Assembly: GCF_008386465.1 (NCBI RefSeq)
Contig: NZ_VUOD01000005.1
Span: 1-64,000, forward strand
Reading direction: 5' to 3'
Length of the DNA: 64,000 nucleotides
Origin: Arenimonas fontis
GTDB taxonomy: Bacteria > Pseudomonadota > Gammaproteobacteria > Xanthomonadales > Xanthomonadaceae
Shown here in pieces: positions 24,242 through 32,530 of the stretch. The notes beneath the pieces were generated by a model. That model was not told where the DNA came from. It worked only from the letters and a program-made list of their open reading frames with translations, and did not search any database. The translations under genes were made by a program, and so were the position numbers. How positions within the stretch are numbered: the first letter of the stretch is position 1; every line of letters begins with the position of its first letter.

Positions 24242-25143
24242 GGTTTGCGGCGGCGGGCGCGGGGGTGGGCGGCGTCGTAGACCTTGGCCAGGTGCTGGTA
24301 GTCCAGGTGGGTGTAGATCTGGGTGGTGGCGATGTTGGCGTGCCCCAACAGCTCCTGCACGCCGCGCAGGTTGCCGCTGGATTCCAGGATGTGGCTGGCG
24401 AAGCTGTGCCGGAGCATGTGCGGGTGCACGCGTTTGAACAGGCCCTGACGCATGGCCAGCACCCGCATGCGCGCCTGCACCGCGCGCGGCGTGATCGCAC
24501 GGCCCTTGCGGCCGGGAAATACCGGCGCGTCGGCCGAGGCCGGCGCCGACGCCTCTCGCCACCGCTCCAGGGCTTCGCGGGCATGCCGGCCCACCGGCAC
24601 CAGCCTGGTCTTGCCGCCCTTGCCGCGCACCGTCACCAGGCCCTCGCCCAGGTCCAGGGCGCTCCAGCGCAGTTCGCACAGCTCGGACAGGCGCAGGCCG
24701 GAGGAATAGAACAGTTCCATCATGGCCCGGTCGCGCAGGCCCAGTGGCGCGGCGGTGTCCACCTCGACCAGCTGCGCCGCCTCGTCCGGATCCAGCACCT
24801 GCGGCAGCTTGCGCGGCGCCTTGGGCGCCCGCAGGCCAAGGGCCGGATTGGCCTCGACGCCCGCGTGCCGGTGCAGATGCCGGTAGAAGCTGCGCACCGC
24901 CGACAGACGCCGCTGCAGGCTGCGTCCGGACAGTCCCTGCCGGTGTGCGGCGGCGACGTAGGCGCGCAGTGCCTCCTGGCGCAGGCGGGCCCAGTCGGCG
25001 AGGCCCTGCCCGCGCATCCAGGCGGCCAGGTCCTCCAGGTCGCGGCGATAGCCCGACAGCGTGTGCCTCGACAGCCGCCGCTCCACCGCCAGTCCAGCCA
25101 GGAAGGCTTCGATCTCCGGCTGCAGCGGCAGGTGTTCGCTCAT
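24229..25143 (-). CDS. xerC: Site-specific tyrosine recombinase XerC
   Basis: This 304-residue recombinase resolves chromosome dimers at dif with XerD. It has an N-terminal SAM-like core-binding domain (about 8-90) with [13 protein letters not shown], and a catalytic domain with Arg in [14 protein letters not shown], Lys in [14 protein letters not shown], HxxR in [10 protein letters not shown], His in [11 protein letters not shown] and the nucleophile Tyr277. The final GSE and the TAA stop are written by the first unit of the adjacent 13-bp array, so the natural C-terminus has probably been replaced. Synteny dapF-DUF484-xerC is classical. Confidence 0.94.
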   Translation of the reverse strand: MSEHLPLQPEIEAFLAGLAVERRLSRHTLSGYRRDLEDLAAWMRGQGLADWARLRQEALRAYVAAAHRQGLSGRSLQRRLSAVRSFYRHLHRHAGVEANPALGLRAPKAPRKLPQVLDPDEAAQLVEVDTAAPLGLRDRAMMELFYSSGLRLSELCELRWSALDLGEGLVTVRGKGGKTRLVPVGRHAREALERWREASAPASADAPVFPGRKGRAITPRAVQARMRVLAMRQGLFKRVHPHMLRHSFASHILESSGNLRGVQELLGHANIATTQIYTHLDYQHLAKVYDAAHPRARRRKPGSE

Positions 25144-25147
25144 CGGC

Positions 25148-25822
25148 TCATCCGTTCGGGAACCGGCCCAGGGCGGTCACCAGGGCCTCGGACATCATGC
25201 GCAGGAACAGTGTGCCCATGCCGGGGAAGAAGCGGTTCGGATCGGCACTGCCCACCACCAGCATGCCGCGCCGTTCCAGCGGCAACAGCACGCAGGAGGC
25301 CGCCTGCTCGCGCGCCTCGCCGAACAGGAAGTCCAGCTTGTCCTGGTTGAGCCGGCCGCAGATCGGCTCGCCACCGCCCAGGAAGTCGCGGAACGGCGCC
25401 AGCGCGGCGTCGCCCGCCGGCACCACCTTCAGCCAGTCTTCGTCCACCCCGGGCACCGGCTGGAACAGCACGATGCGGACGATGTCGCCGCGGAAATCCT
25501 CGCCCAGCACCGCCACCATGGTGCGCAGGGTGGCGGCGGCGTCGCCGGCGCGCATCAGGGCCAGCGACAGCTGATGGGTACGCACGGCCAGGCGCTCGTT
25601 TTCCTGGGCATTGGCGAACAGCTCGTTCAGGCGCCGGCCCAGCTCGCGATTCTTGTCCCGCAGCACGTCCAGCTGGTAGCTGGCCAGCGAGGCCGCCGGG
25701 CCTTCGTCCCTGGGCACCACCAGGCTGATCGCCAGGTCCGGGAACTGCGCCAGGAACTTCGGATGCCGGCGCAGGTAGGCGGCCACTTCATGGGCGCCGA
25801 GGCGTTCGTTCTTGTCGTCCAT
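25148..25822 (-). CDS. DUF484 family protein (GAF-like)
   Basis: This 224-residue protein begins with AHEVAAYLRRHPKFLAQFPDLAISLVVP and continues with a coiled coil (about 45-80, LRDKNRELGRRLNELFANAQENERL) and a GAF-like C-terminal domain (about 90-220) with CVLLPLERRGMLVVGSADPNRFFPGMGTLFL. DUF484 lies between dapF and xerC in many gammaproteobacteria; its role is not established. ATG 25822 is 8 bp after the dapF stop, and the xerC ATG lies 4 bp downstream of this gene, consistent with one operon. Confidence 0.92.
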   Translation of the reverse strand: MDDKNERLGAHEVAAYLRRHPKFLAQFPDLAISLVVPRDEGPAASLASYQLDVLRDKNRELGRRLNELFANAQENERLAVRTHQLSLALMRAGDAAATLRTMVAVLGEDFRGDIVRIVLFQPVPGVDEDWLKVVPAGDAALAPFRDFLGGGEPICGRLNQDKLDFLFGEAREQAASCVLLPLERRGMLVVGSADPNRFFPGMGTLFLRMMSEALVTALGRFPNG

Positions 25823-25830
25823 CGTTCGCG

Positions 25831-26694
25831 TCACTCCTGGGATTCCGGATCGGGGCCCGACCACTGCCCCTCGAATACGAAGGCGGCCGGCCCGGCCATC
25901 AGCACCTGGGCATCCTCGTGCGGCCAGTCGATCTCGAGGCTGCCGCCCGGCAGCTCCACCCACACGTGCCGGCCTACCCGGCCGCGCCGGGCCAGCACCA
26001 CCACCGCCGCGCAGGCGCCGCTGCCGCAGGCGCGGGTTTCGCCGGCGCCGCGCTCGTACACGCGCAGGCGAATGCGGTCGGCGGCCAGGACCTCGGCAAA
26101 ACCGACGTTCACGCCCTCGGGGAACTCCGGCCGCGCCTGCAGGGCCGGGCCCAGCCGGGCCACATCGGCCCGCGCGGCCGAGGGCACCTCGATCACCGCA
26201 TGCGGATTGCCCATGGACACGGCGCCGAAACGCAGGCGGCCCGCTTCCGTATTCAGTTCGTACTCGCCGGCTTCAACGGCCGCGGCGAAGGGAATGCGCG
26301 CCGGCGCGAAGTCCGGCCGGCCCATGCCCAGGCGATAGCGCCCGTCCGCCAGGCACGCCACTTCCAGCTCGCCGGCCGGGCTGTCGAGCAGGAACCGCTC
26401 GCCGCCGGCGACGCCGGCGCGGCGCAGCCAGGCCGCCACGCAGCGGGCGCCGTTGCCGCACTGGCCGGCGGCGCTGCCGTCGGCGTTCCAGATGCCGAAA
26501 CGGGCCACCACCCCTGCTCGAGGCGGATCTTCGATGGTCAACAGCTGGTCGAAGCCGACGCCGGTGAAAGGGTCGGCCAGGGCCCGCACCAGGGCCGGCG
26601 ACGGCGGCGGCAGGCCGCCCCGCCGATCCAGCACCAGGAAGTGGTTACCCGCGCCGTGCATCTTGCTGAAGCGCAGGGACATGCCGGCCTTCAT
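25831..26694 (-). CDS. dapF: Diaminopimelate epimerase
   Basis: This 287-residue enzyme converts LL- to meso-diaminopimelate for lysine and peptidoglycan synthesis. Both catalytic cysteines are present, in QCGNGARC and ETRACGSGACAA, along with VSMGNPHAVI and PEGVNVGF. Odd point: the N-terminal motif reads MHGAGNHF where most family members have GNDF. ATG 26694 overlaps the lptM stop (ATGA), favouring this start; ATG 26682 (MSLRFSKMHG) is the alternative nearer to typical family length. Confidence 0.95.
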   Translation of the reverse strand: MKAGMSLRFSKMHGAGNHFLVLDRRGGLPPPSPALVRALADPFTGVGFDQLLTIEDPPRAGVVARFGIWNADGSAAGQCGNGARCVAAWLRRAGVAGGERFLLDSPAGELEVACLADGRYRLGMGRPDFAPARIPFAAAVEAGEYELNTEAGRLRFGAVSMGNPHAVIEVPSAARADVARLGPALQARPEFPEGVNVGFAEVLAADRIRLRVYERGAGETRACGSGACAAVVVLARRGRVGRHVWVELPGGSLEIDWPHEDAQVLMAGPAAFVFEGQWSGPDPESQE

Positions 26695-26804
26695 TCCCCT
26701 GCCGGCGGATCGGCCTTGTCGGGCAACACCAGGTCACCCTTGGTGCCGCAGCCGACGGCCAGGGACAGGCTGAACAGGAGCAGGGCGAGGCGGAAGGTCT
26801 TCAT
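26691..26804 (-). CDS. lptM: LptM-like small lipoprotein (YifL family)
   Basis: This tiny lipoprotein has 37 residues, with a signal peptide, a lipobox ending LAVGC (Cys20) and the family core CGTKGDLVLPDKA. LptM stabilises the LptD-LptE lipopolysaccharide transporter in the outer membrane. It lies directly before dapF with stop/start overlap, the standard position in gammaproteobacteria. TATACT sits 6 nt before the ATG, so the message may be leaderless. Confidence 0.88.
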   Translation of the reverse strand: MKTFRLALLLFSLSLAVGCGTKGDLVLPDKADPPAGE

Positions 26805-26810
26805 GGCGCG

Positions 26811-26816
26811 AGTATA
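26811..26816 (-). promoter_or_regulatory. TATACT -10-like element 6 nt before the lptM ATG
   Basis: Minus strand reads TATACT-CGCGCC-ATG, compatible with a leaderless start for the lptM-dapF-DUF484-xerC operon. The opposite strand of the same 12 bp reads AGTATAGT and may also serve the divergent gene at 26852. Confidence 0.5.
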
Positions 26817-26851
26817 GTCCGTGCCAGGATTGCTGGCGTACGGAGCGGACG

Positions 26852-27505
26852 ATGTCCTTGTCGGCTTGGCTGTGGTTGGGAATGCTGGTCCTGCTGGCCC
26901 TGGCGGTGCCGGCCTGGGGGCGTCGGCGCGGGCGCCGGCGCGGAGGGCCGGGCCCGGGCCGACGCCTGCTGGCGACCCTGCTGTTCCTGCTGGCCTTGGT
27001 GCTGGGGCTGGCCGGCGCCCTGATGCATTCCTGGCACTGGCTGCACGAGGACGTGCCGGTGGCGCAACTTTCACTGCGCCAGTTGGGCACGCAGTGGTAC
27101 ATCGGCCAGCTGCAGGTCGGCGACGGCCCGGTCCGCGAATACGAACTGCGTGGCGACGAATGGCAGCTCGATGCCCGCGTGCTGCGCTGGAACCTGCCCG
27201 GGCAACTGGCGGGACTGCGGCCGGTGTACCGGCTGGAGCGGCTGTCCGGCCGCTACGGCGATCCCAAGCAGGATCTGGCCGGCCAGCGCAGCGTGCACGA
27301 CCTGCGCGAGGGCTGGGAAACCTGGCAGATCCGCCAGCGCATGCTGGCCGCCCTGCCCTTCGCCGACGCCCGCTGGGGCAGCGGCGCCTACCTGCCGATG
27401 CTGGACGGCGCCCGCTACGACGTCTTCCTCAGCCCGCGCGGCGGCCTGGTGGCCAAACCCGCAGACGCCCGCACCGAGGCGCTGCTGCGGGAGGCGGGGT
27501 GGTGA
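26852..27505 (+). CDS. Conserved membrane-anchored protein of unknown function
   Basis: This 217-residue protein has two N-terminal hydrophobic helices (about 5-22 and 40-60) around a highly basic Arg/Gly loop. A soluble domain of about 150 residues follows, with YIGQLQVGDGPVREYELRGDEWQLDARVLRW and AYLPMLDGARYDVFLSPRGGLVAK. Similar proteins in xanthomonads are loosely annotated as efflux-related, but nothing in the sequence shows transport. It is divergent from lptM with 47 bp between starts. Confidence 0.7.
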   Translation: MSLSAWLWLGMLVLLALAVPAWGRRRGRRRGGPGPGRRLLATLLFLLALVLGLAGALMHSWHWLHEDVPVAQLSLRQLGTQWYIGQLQVGDGPVREYELRGDEWQLDARVLRWNLPGQLAGLRPVYRLERLSGRYGDPKQDLAGQRSVHDLREGWETWQIRQRMLAALPFADARWGSGAYLPMLDGARYDVFLSPRGGLVAKPADARTEALLREAGW

Positions 27506-27591
27506 TTTGCCGCCACGGACGAGCACGGACAAAGCGATGTCAGGTGGGCGTGCGCCGCGCTAACGGCAAGTGCGTCCTGCAGTGAATGTGT

Positions 27592-29784
27592 TCATCGGCG
27601 CGAATCCGCGTCAGCAACACCTCGCTCCGCCAGCCCCAGCTGCTGCAGCACGAAGGCGTATTCCTCGGCACGTTCGCGGTAGCGCTGGAAGCGGCCGGAC
27701 TTGCCGCCGTGGCCGGCCTCCATGTTGATGCGGAACAGCAGCGGGTTGTCATCGGTCTTGCGCGCGCGCAGGCGCGCCACCCACTTCGCCGGCTCGAAGT
27801 ACTGCACCTGACTGTCCCACAGGCCGGTGGTGACCAGCAGCGCCGGGTAGCCCTTGCGCTCGACGTTGTCATAGGGCGAATACGACAGCATGTACTCGTA
27901 GTAGACCGGATCGGCGGGATTGCCCCATTCGTCGTATTCGTTGGTGGTAAGCGGGATGGTTTCGTCCAGCATCGTCGTCACCACATCCACGAAGGGCACG
28001 TGCGCGACGATCACCCGGTACTTTTCCGGCGCCATGTTCGCCACCGCACCCATCAGCAGGCCGCCGGCGCTGCCGCCCATGGCCGCCACCCGGCCGGGTG
28101 CGGCATAACCCTCGGCGACCAGGAAATCGGTCACGTCAATGAAGTCGGTGAAGGTGTTGACCTTCTTCAGCAGCTTGCCGTCCTCGTACCACTGCCGGCC
28201 CATCTCCTGGCCGCCGCGGACGTGGGCGATGGCGTAGACGGCGCCGCGGTCCACCAGGCTGATCACGTTGGCATTGAACGCCGGGGACGTGCTGGAGCCG
28301 TAGGAGCCGTAGGCATACTGGTAGAGGGCGGCCGTGCCGTCGCGCCGGAAGTCCTTGCGGTGCAGCACGGTCACCGGGATGCGGGTGCCGTCGCGGGCCG
28401 TGGCCCAGATCCGCTGTGCCGCGTACTTCGACTTGTCGTAGCCCGGCACCGGCTGTTCCTTGAGCAGCCGGCGCTCGCCGGTCTTCACGTTCAGCTCGAA
28501 GGTGCTGGCCGGGGTGGTCGGCGAGGTGTAGGTGTAGCGCAGCCACTCGGTCTCCGGTTCGGCGTTCACCGCCAGGCCCATGGCATAGACGTTCTCGTCG
28601 GCGGCGACGAAGGCCTCGCGGCCGTCGTCGTGGCGCAGCCGCACCCGGTCCAGGCCGCCACTGCGCTCCTGGATGGCCATGAAGCCGTCGAACAGTTCGA
28701 AGCCGGAGATCAGCACGTCCGGCGAATGCGGCACCAGCTCGCGCCACAGGTTCCGGTCGCCCCAGGGCTGGCCGTCTGCCAGGCTCATGAGGCGGAAATT
28801 CTGTGCCTCCCAGTTGGTGTTGATCACCCAGCGGCCGGCGTAGTGGTCGGCCTGGTACTCGATGTCGCGCTGGCGCGGCGCCAGCACCCTCCACTCGCCC
28901 GGTCTGGCGGCCTCGGTGCAGCGCATCTCCGAGGACACCGTGCTTTCCACGCCGATGCACAGGTAGCGGTCGGAGCGGGTCCGGCCGATGCCCATGTAGA
29001 AACTGTCGTCCGGCTCCTCGTAAACCAGCCGGTCGGCGTCGGTCGGCGTGCCCAGCACGTGTGCCTTGACCCGCTTGCCGAGCAGGGTTTCGCGGTCGTT
29101 CTCGATGTAGTAGAGGGTGCGGCCGTCGTCGCCCCACATCAGGTCGGCGGAGGCGCCGGCGATGCTGTCGGACAGGATCTCCCCGGTCTCCAGGTCCTTG
29201 ACCCGGAGCACGTACTGACGCCGGCCGACCGTATCCTCGGCCCAGGCCACCAGGCGGCCGTCCTCGCTGACCTCGTAATTGGCCAGCTGGAAAAAGTTCT
29301 TGCCCTCAGCCATCACGTTGACGTCGAACAGCACCTGTTCCGGCGCGTCCAGGCTGCCCTTGCGACGGGCGTGGATCGGGTACTCCTTCCCGGTCTCGTA
29401 GCGGGTGTAGTACCAGTAGCCGTCCTCGAGGTAGGGCACGCTGGAATCGTCCTGCTTCACCCGGCCGACCAGCTCCTGGTAGAGCCGCTCCTCCAGGCCC
29501 TCCAGCGGCGCCAGCACGGCATCGGCGTAGGCGTTCTCGGCGCGCAGGTAGGCCAGCACCTCCGGGTCTTCGCGCTTGTCGTCGCGCAGCCAGTAGTACT
29601 CGTCCTGGCGTACGGCGCCGTGCGGCGCGCGCACCTCGTAGGGCTTCCTGGCCGCCACCGGCGCGGCTGGCGCTGGCGCCGGTTCGTGCAACTCGTGTCC
29701 GCAACAGGCCGGTTGCGGCGGCTGGCTGGCGCAGGCCGCCAGGCCGGCGGCGATCAGGGCGGAGGTCAGCAGGGCAAGGCGCAT
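27592..29784 (-). CDS. ptrB: Oligopeptidase B-like S9 peptidase lipoprotein
   Basis: This 730-residue prolyl-oligopeptidase-family enzyme has an N-terminal lipoprotein signal (LAAC, Cys18). The beta-propeller begins near WLRDDKREDPEVLAYLRAEN and the catalytic alpha/beta domain is C-terminal. The catalytic triad is Ser572 (GGSAGG), Asp657 (LWDSQV) and His692 (AGHGGKSGR). Oligopeptidase B cleaves short peptides after Arg/Lys; here the signal indicates export. It is tightly coupled to the upstream S9A gene (1 bp between stop and start), so the two peptidases act in one operon. Confidence 0.92.
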   Translation of the reverse strand: MRLALLTSALIAAGLAACASQPPQPACCGHELHEPAPAPAAPVAARKPYEVRAPHGAVRQDEYYWLRDDKREDPEVLAYLRAENAYADAVLAPLEGLEERLYQELVGRVKQDDSSVPYLEDGYWYYTRYETGKEYPIHARRKGSLDAPEQVLFDVNVMAEGKNFFQLANYEVSEDGRLVAWAEDTVGRRQYVLRVKDLETGEILSDSIAGASADLMWGDDGRTLYYIENDRETLLGKRVKAHVLGTPTDADRLVYEEPDDSFYMGIGRTRSDRYLCIGVESTVSSEMRCTEAARPGEWRVLAPRQRDIEYQADHYAGRWVINTNWEAQNFRLMSLADGQPWGDRNLWRELVPHSPDVLISGFELFDGFMAIQERSGGLDRVRLRHDDGREAFVAADENVYAMGLAVNAEPETEWLRYTYTSPTTPASTFELNVKTGERRLLKEQPVPGYDKSKYAAQRIWATARDGTRIPVTVLHRKDFRRDGTAALYQYAYGSYGSSTSPAFNANVISLVDRGAVYAIAHVRGGQEMGRQWYEDGKLLKKVNTFTDFIDVTDFLVAEGYAAPGRVAAMGGSAGGLLMGAVANMAPEKYRVIVAHVPFVDVVTTMLDETIPLTTNEYDEWGNPADPVYYEYMLSYSPYDNVERKGYPALLVTTGLWDSQVQYFEPAKWVARLRARKTDDNPLLFRINMEAGHGGKSGRFQRYRERAEEYAFVLQQLGLAERGVADADSRR

Positions 29785-29785
29785 G

Positions 29786-31900
29786 TCATTTCCCCTCGAA
29801 CAGGCGCTGCTTCAGGAAGGTGTAGGCCAGAGCGTTCATGTGCGCCGACTGGGCGTTGTTGGCGGCACCGCCGTGCCCGCCCTCGATGTTCTCGTAGTAG
29901 GTGACGTCATGGCCCTGTTCCATCATTCGCGCCGTCATCTTGCGGGCGTGGCCCGGATGCACGCGATCGTCGCGGGTGGAGGTGGTGAACAGCACCGGCG
30001 GGTAGTCCACCTGGGCGCTGACGTTCTGGTAGGGCGAGTACTTGCGCAGGAAGGCCCACTCCTCCGGCTTGTCCGGGTCGCCGTACTCGGCCATCCAGGA
30101 CGCGCCGGCCAACAGCCTGTGATAGCGCTTCATGTCCAGCAGCGGCACCTGGCAGACCACGGCACCGAACAGCTGCGGGTACATCACCATCATGTTGCCG
30201 ACCAGCAGGCCGCCGTTGCTGCCGCCGCGGATGCCAAGCCGCCGCGGCGAGGTCACCTTGCGGGCGATCAGGTCCTCGGCGACCGCGGCGAAGTCCTCGT
30301 AGGCCTTGTTGCGGTTGGCCTTGAGCGCGGCCTGGTGCCAATCCGGCCCGTACTCGCCACCGCCGCGGATGTTTGCCACGACGTAGACGCCGCCTTCGGA
30401 CAGCCAGGCCCGGCCGACCACGGCCGAATAGCCTGGCGTGAGCGAGACCTCGAAACCGCCATAGCCGTACAGCAGGGTCGGGTTGTCGCCGTCCGGCTTC
30501 AGGCCCTTGGGCGCGACCATGAAGTAGGGCACGCGTGTGCCGTCGCGGCTGGTGGCGAAGTGCTGGCTGATCTCCAGGCCCTCGGCCGGGAAGAACGCAG
30601 GCAGCTGTTTCAGCTTCTCGGGGGTTTGGCCGACCGTGCCCAGGTACAACGCAGTCGGGGTCAGGAAGTCGGTGACGGTCATGAAGAAGTCGTTCGATTC
30701 CTCCGGATCCACGGCCCAGGCGTTGACGCTGCCGAACTCCGGCGCGCCCTTCAGCGGCTCGCGGCTCCAGCCGTCCGGGCCGGGCCTGAGCACGTACAGG
30801 CGGTTCTTCACGTCGTCCAGGACGTTGAGGATGACGTAGTCGCGGGTTTCGGCGGCGCCGGCCAGCGAGGTGGTCGGCGTCGGTTCGAACAGGACATCGA
30901 AATCGCGGTCGCCGGCCAGAAAGGCGTCGAGCCTGATGGCCAGCAACGAGCCGGCCGGATACTCGCGGTCGCCCGGCTTCCACGGCTCGCGCAGCTGCAG
31001 GCTCAGCCATTCGCGATAGGCGCCCTTCTCGGCGCTGTCGGGTACGTCCAGCTTGGTCAGCTTGCCGTCGCGGACCAGGTAGAGCTCGTTGCTGTAGAAG
31101 GTGGTCGCCCGGTACACCCAGTCGCGCTCGAAGCCCGGAGTGTGGTCGTGGTAGGCGCCGATGCTGATGTCGCTGGCATGGCCCTCGTACAGCAGCCTGG
31201 CTTCGTCCATCGGCGTGCCCCGCTTCCAGATCCGGACGGTGCGCGGGTAGCCGGAGTCGGTCATCGAGCCCGGGCCGAAATCGGTGGCGACATAGACGGT
31301 GTCGCGGTCTATCCAGCCCAGGCTGCCCTTGGCCTCGGGCCGCTCGAAGCCGCCCTCGACGAAAGCCTTGTCCACCAGGTCGAACTCGCGGGTGACAGTG
31401 GCGTCGGCGCCGCCGCGCGACAGCGCCAGCAGGCAGCGCCGGTATTCCGGCCGCAGGCAGTCGGCGCCCTTCCAGACCCAGTTCACGCCCTCGGCCTTGC
31501 CCAGGGCGTCCAGGTCCAGCAGCACTTCCCAGCGCGGTTCGTCCTTCCGGTACTCCTCCGCGGTGGTGCGGCGCCAGATGCCCTGCGGGTTCTGCTGGTC
31601 CTGCCAGAAGTTGTAGTAGTACCCGCCCATCTTCGAGACGAAGGGGATGCGGGCATCGGAATCGAGGATGGCCAGCAGGTCCGAGCGCAACTGCTGGAAA
31701 CCCGGGGCACTGGCGATCGCCGCCTCCGACTCGGCATTGCGGGCGCGCACCCAGTCCAGGGCCTCGTCGCCCTCGACGTCTTCGAGCCAGAGGTAGGGAT
31801 CGTCCCGGGATTCGGTCATGGTCGGGGTCTGGGCCAGTAGCGCCGCGGGCGCGGCGACGAGGGTGCCGGCGGTCAGCCAGGCCAGGACGGTCGGTCGCAT
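29786..31900 (-). CDS. Prolyl oligopeptidase (S9A), secreted
   Basis: This 704-residue enzyme has a signal peptide (1-23), the prolyl oligopeptidase N-terminal element DDPYLWLEDVEGDEALDWVRARN, a seven-bladed propeller, and a catalytic domain with Ser561 (RGGSNGGLL), Asp645 (TRDDRVHP) and His676 (EGGHGG). It cleaves proline-containing short peptides, probably in the periplasm. It is first in the operon, directly followed by the oligopeptidase B-like gene. Confidence 0.93.
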   Translation of the reverse strand: MRPTVLAWLTAGTLVAAPAALLAQTPTMTESRDDPYLWLEDVEGDEALDWVRARNAESEAAIASAPGFQQLRSDLLAILDSDARIPFVSKMGGYYYNFWQDQQNPQGIWRRTTAEEYRKDEPRWEVLLDLDALGKAEGVNWVWKGADCLRPEYRRCLLALSRGGADATVTREFDLVDKAFVEGGFERPEAKGSLGWIDRDTVYVATDFGPGSMTDSGYPRTVRIWKRGTPMDEARLLYEGHASDISIGAYHDHTPGFERDWVYRATTFYSNELYLVRDGKLTKLDVPDSAEKGAYREWLSLQLREPWKPGDREYPAGSLLAIRLDAFLAGDRDFDVLFEPTPTTSLAGAAETRDYVILNVLDDVKNRLYVLRPGPDGWSREPLKGAPEFGSVNAWAVDPEESNDFFMTVTDFLTPTALYLGTVGQTPEKLKQLPAFFPAEGLEISQHFATSRDGTRVPYFMVAPKGLKPDGDNPTLLYGYGGFEVSLTPGYSAVVGRAWLSEGGVYVVANIRGGGEYGPDWHQAALKANRNKAYEDFAAVAEDLIARKVTSPRRLGIRGGSNGGLLVGNMMVMYPQLFGAVVCQVPLLDMKRYHRLLAGASWMAEYGDPDKPEEWAFLRKYSPYQNVSAQVDYPPVLFTTSTRDDRVHPGHARKMTARMMEQGHDVTYYENIEGGHGGAANNAQSAHMNALAYTFLKQRLFEGK

Positions 31901-31972
31901 CGGTTCGCCTCTGCGGTTGAGCGGACTGCCGAAGCTAACACGCGCCTCCCGGGCCGGGCCGTAGGCCCAAAG

Positions 31973-32428
31973 TCATGGCCCCTGCCAGCGCCGGGCGTAA
32001 CGCCAGCCGTTGCCGCCGTCCTGGTAGTAGCCCGGCAGCGCCGCCAGGCGGCGATAGCCGGCCGCTTCGTAGAGGGCGATGGCGGCGCCGTTGTCCGCGC
32101 GCACTTCTAGGCGCAGACCGTCCCGGCCGGCGGCCCTTGCCTGGCGTTCGGCATCAGCCAGCAGCCGGCGTCCCAGGCCGCGGCCGCGCTCGGCGGGGTC
32201 CACCGCGATCGAGTACAGCCGGGCCCAGGCGCTGCCCCGGCGCAGCAGCAGCAGGTAGTAGCCCAGCACTCGCCCGCCCCCGGCCAGCACCCGCAGGCGG
32301 GCGTTCGGACTGGCCAGGTGCCGACGGAAACTGCGCGGCGACAAGCGGTCGCCCGGAAACCGGGCCTCCAGCGCCAGCAGTGCCGGCAGGTCGGCGGCGC
32401 GGGCTGAACGGAGACGGGCGGCGGGCAT
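31973..32428 (-). CDS. GNAT family N-acetyltransferase (RimI-like)
   Basis: This 151-residue GNAT protein starts RLRSARAADLPALLALEARFPGDRLSPRSFRRHL and has the acetyl-CoA loop AVDPAERGRGLGRRLLADAERQARA and the C-terminal EVRADNGAAIALYEAAGYR. It resembles RimI by pattern. It is divergent from the RimK/RLAN ATP-grasp gene, with 102 bp between starts. GNAT plus RLAN-type ATP-grasp pairs are known in amidoligase gene clusters, so it may modify the same peptide or metabolite. TAGACT lies 6 nt before the ATG. Confidence 0.82.
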   Translation of the reverse strand: MPAARLRSARAADLPALLALEARFPGDRLSPRSFRRHLASPNARLRVLAGGGRVLGYYLLLLRRGSAWARLYSIAVDPAERGRGLGRRLLADAERQARAAGRDGLRLEVRADNGAAIALYEAAGYRRLAALPGYYQDGGNGWRYARRWQGP

Positions 32429-32434
32429 GGCCGC

Positions 32435-32440
32435 AGTCTA
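32435..32440 (-). promoter_or_regulatory. TAGACT -10-like element 6 nt before the GNAT ATG
   Basis: Minus strand reads TAGACT-GCGGCC-ATG. The position fits a leaderless transcript; no Shine-Dalgarno sequence is seen between it and the start. Confidence 0.4.
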
Positions 32441-32530
32441 TTAAGGCGGCAGGCACCGGTAGAAGATAGGCGCCCGTGGGCGGCGCGGCCGGTGCGCCCA
32501 CCTCCCGTCCGCCGGCCAACCGCAAACGTC

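Noticed and set aside
24132-24584. Open frame translating the 13-bp array into a Gly-Ser-Asp-Gln repeat peptide
   Set aside because: It is a by-product of the tandem repeat, starts inside xerC in the wrong frame and has no start signal.
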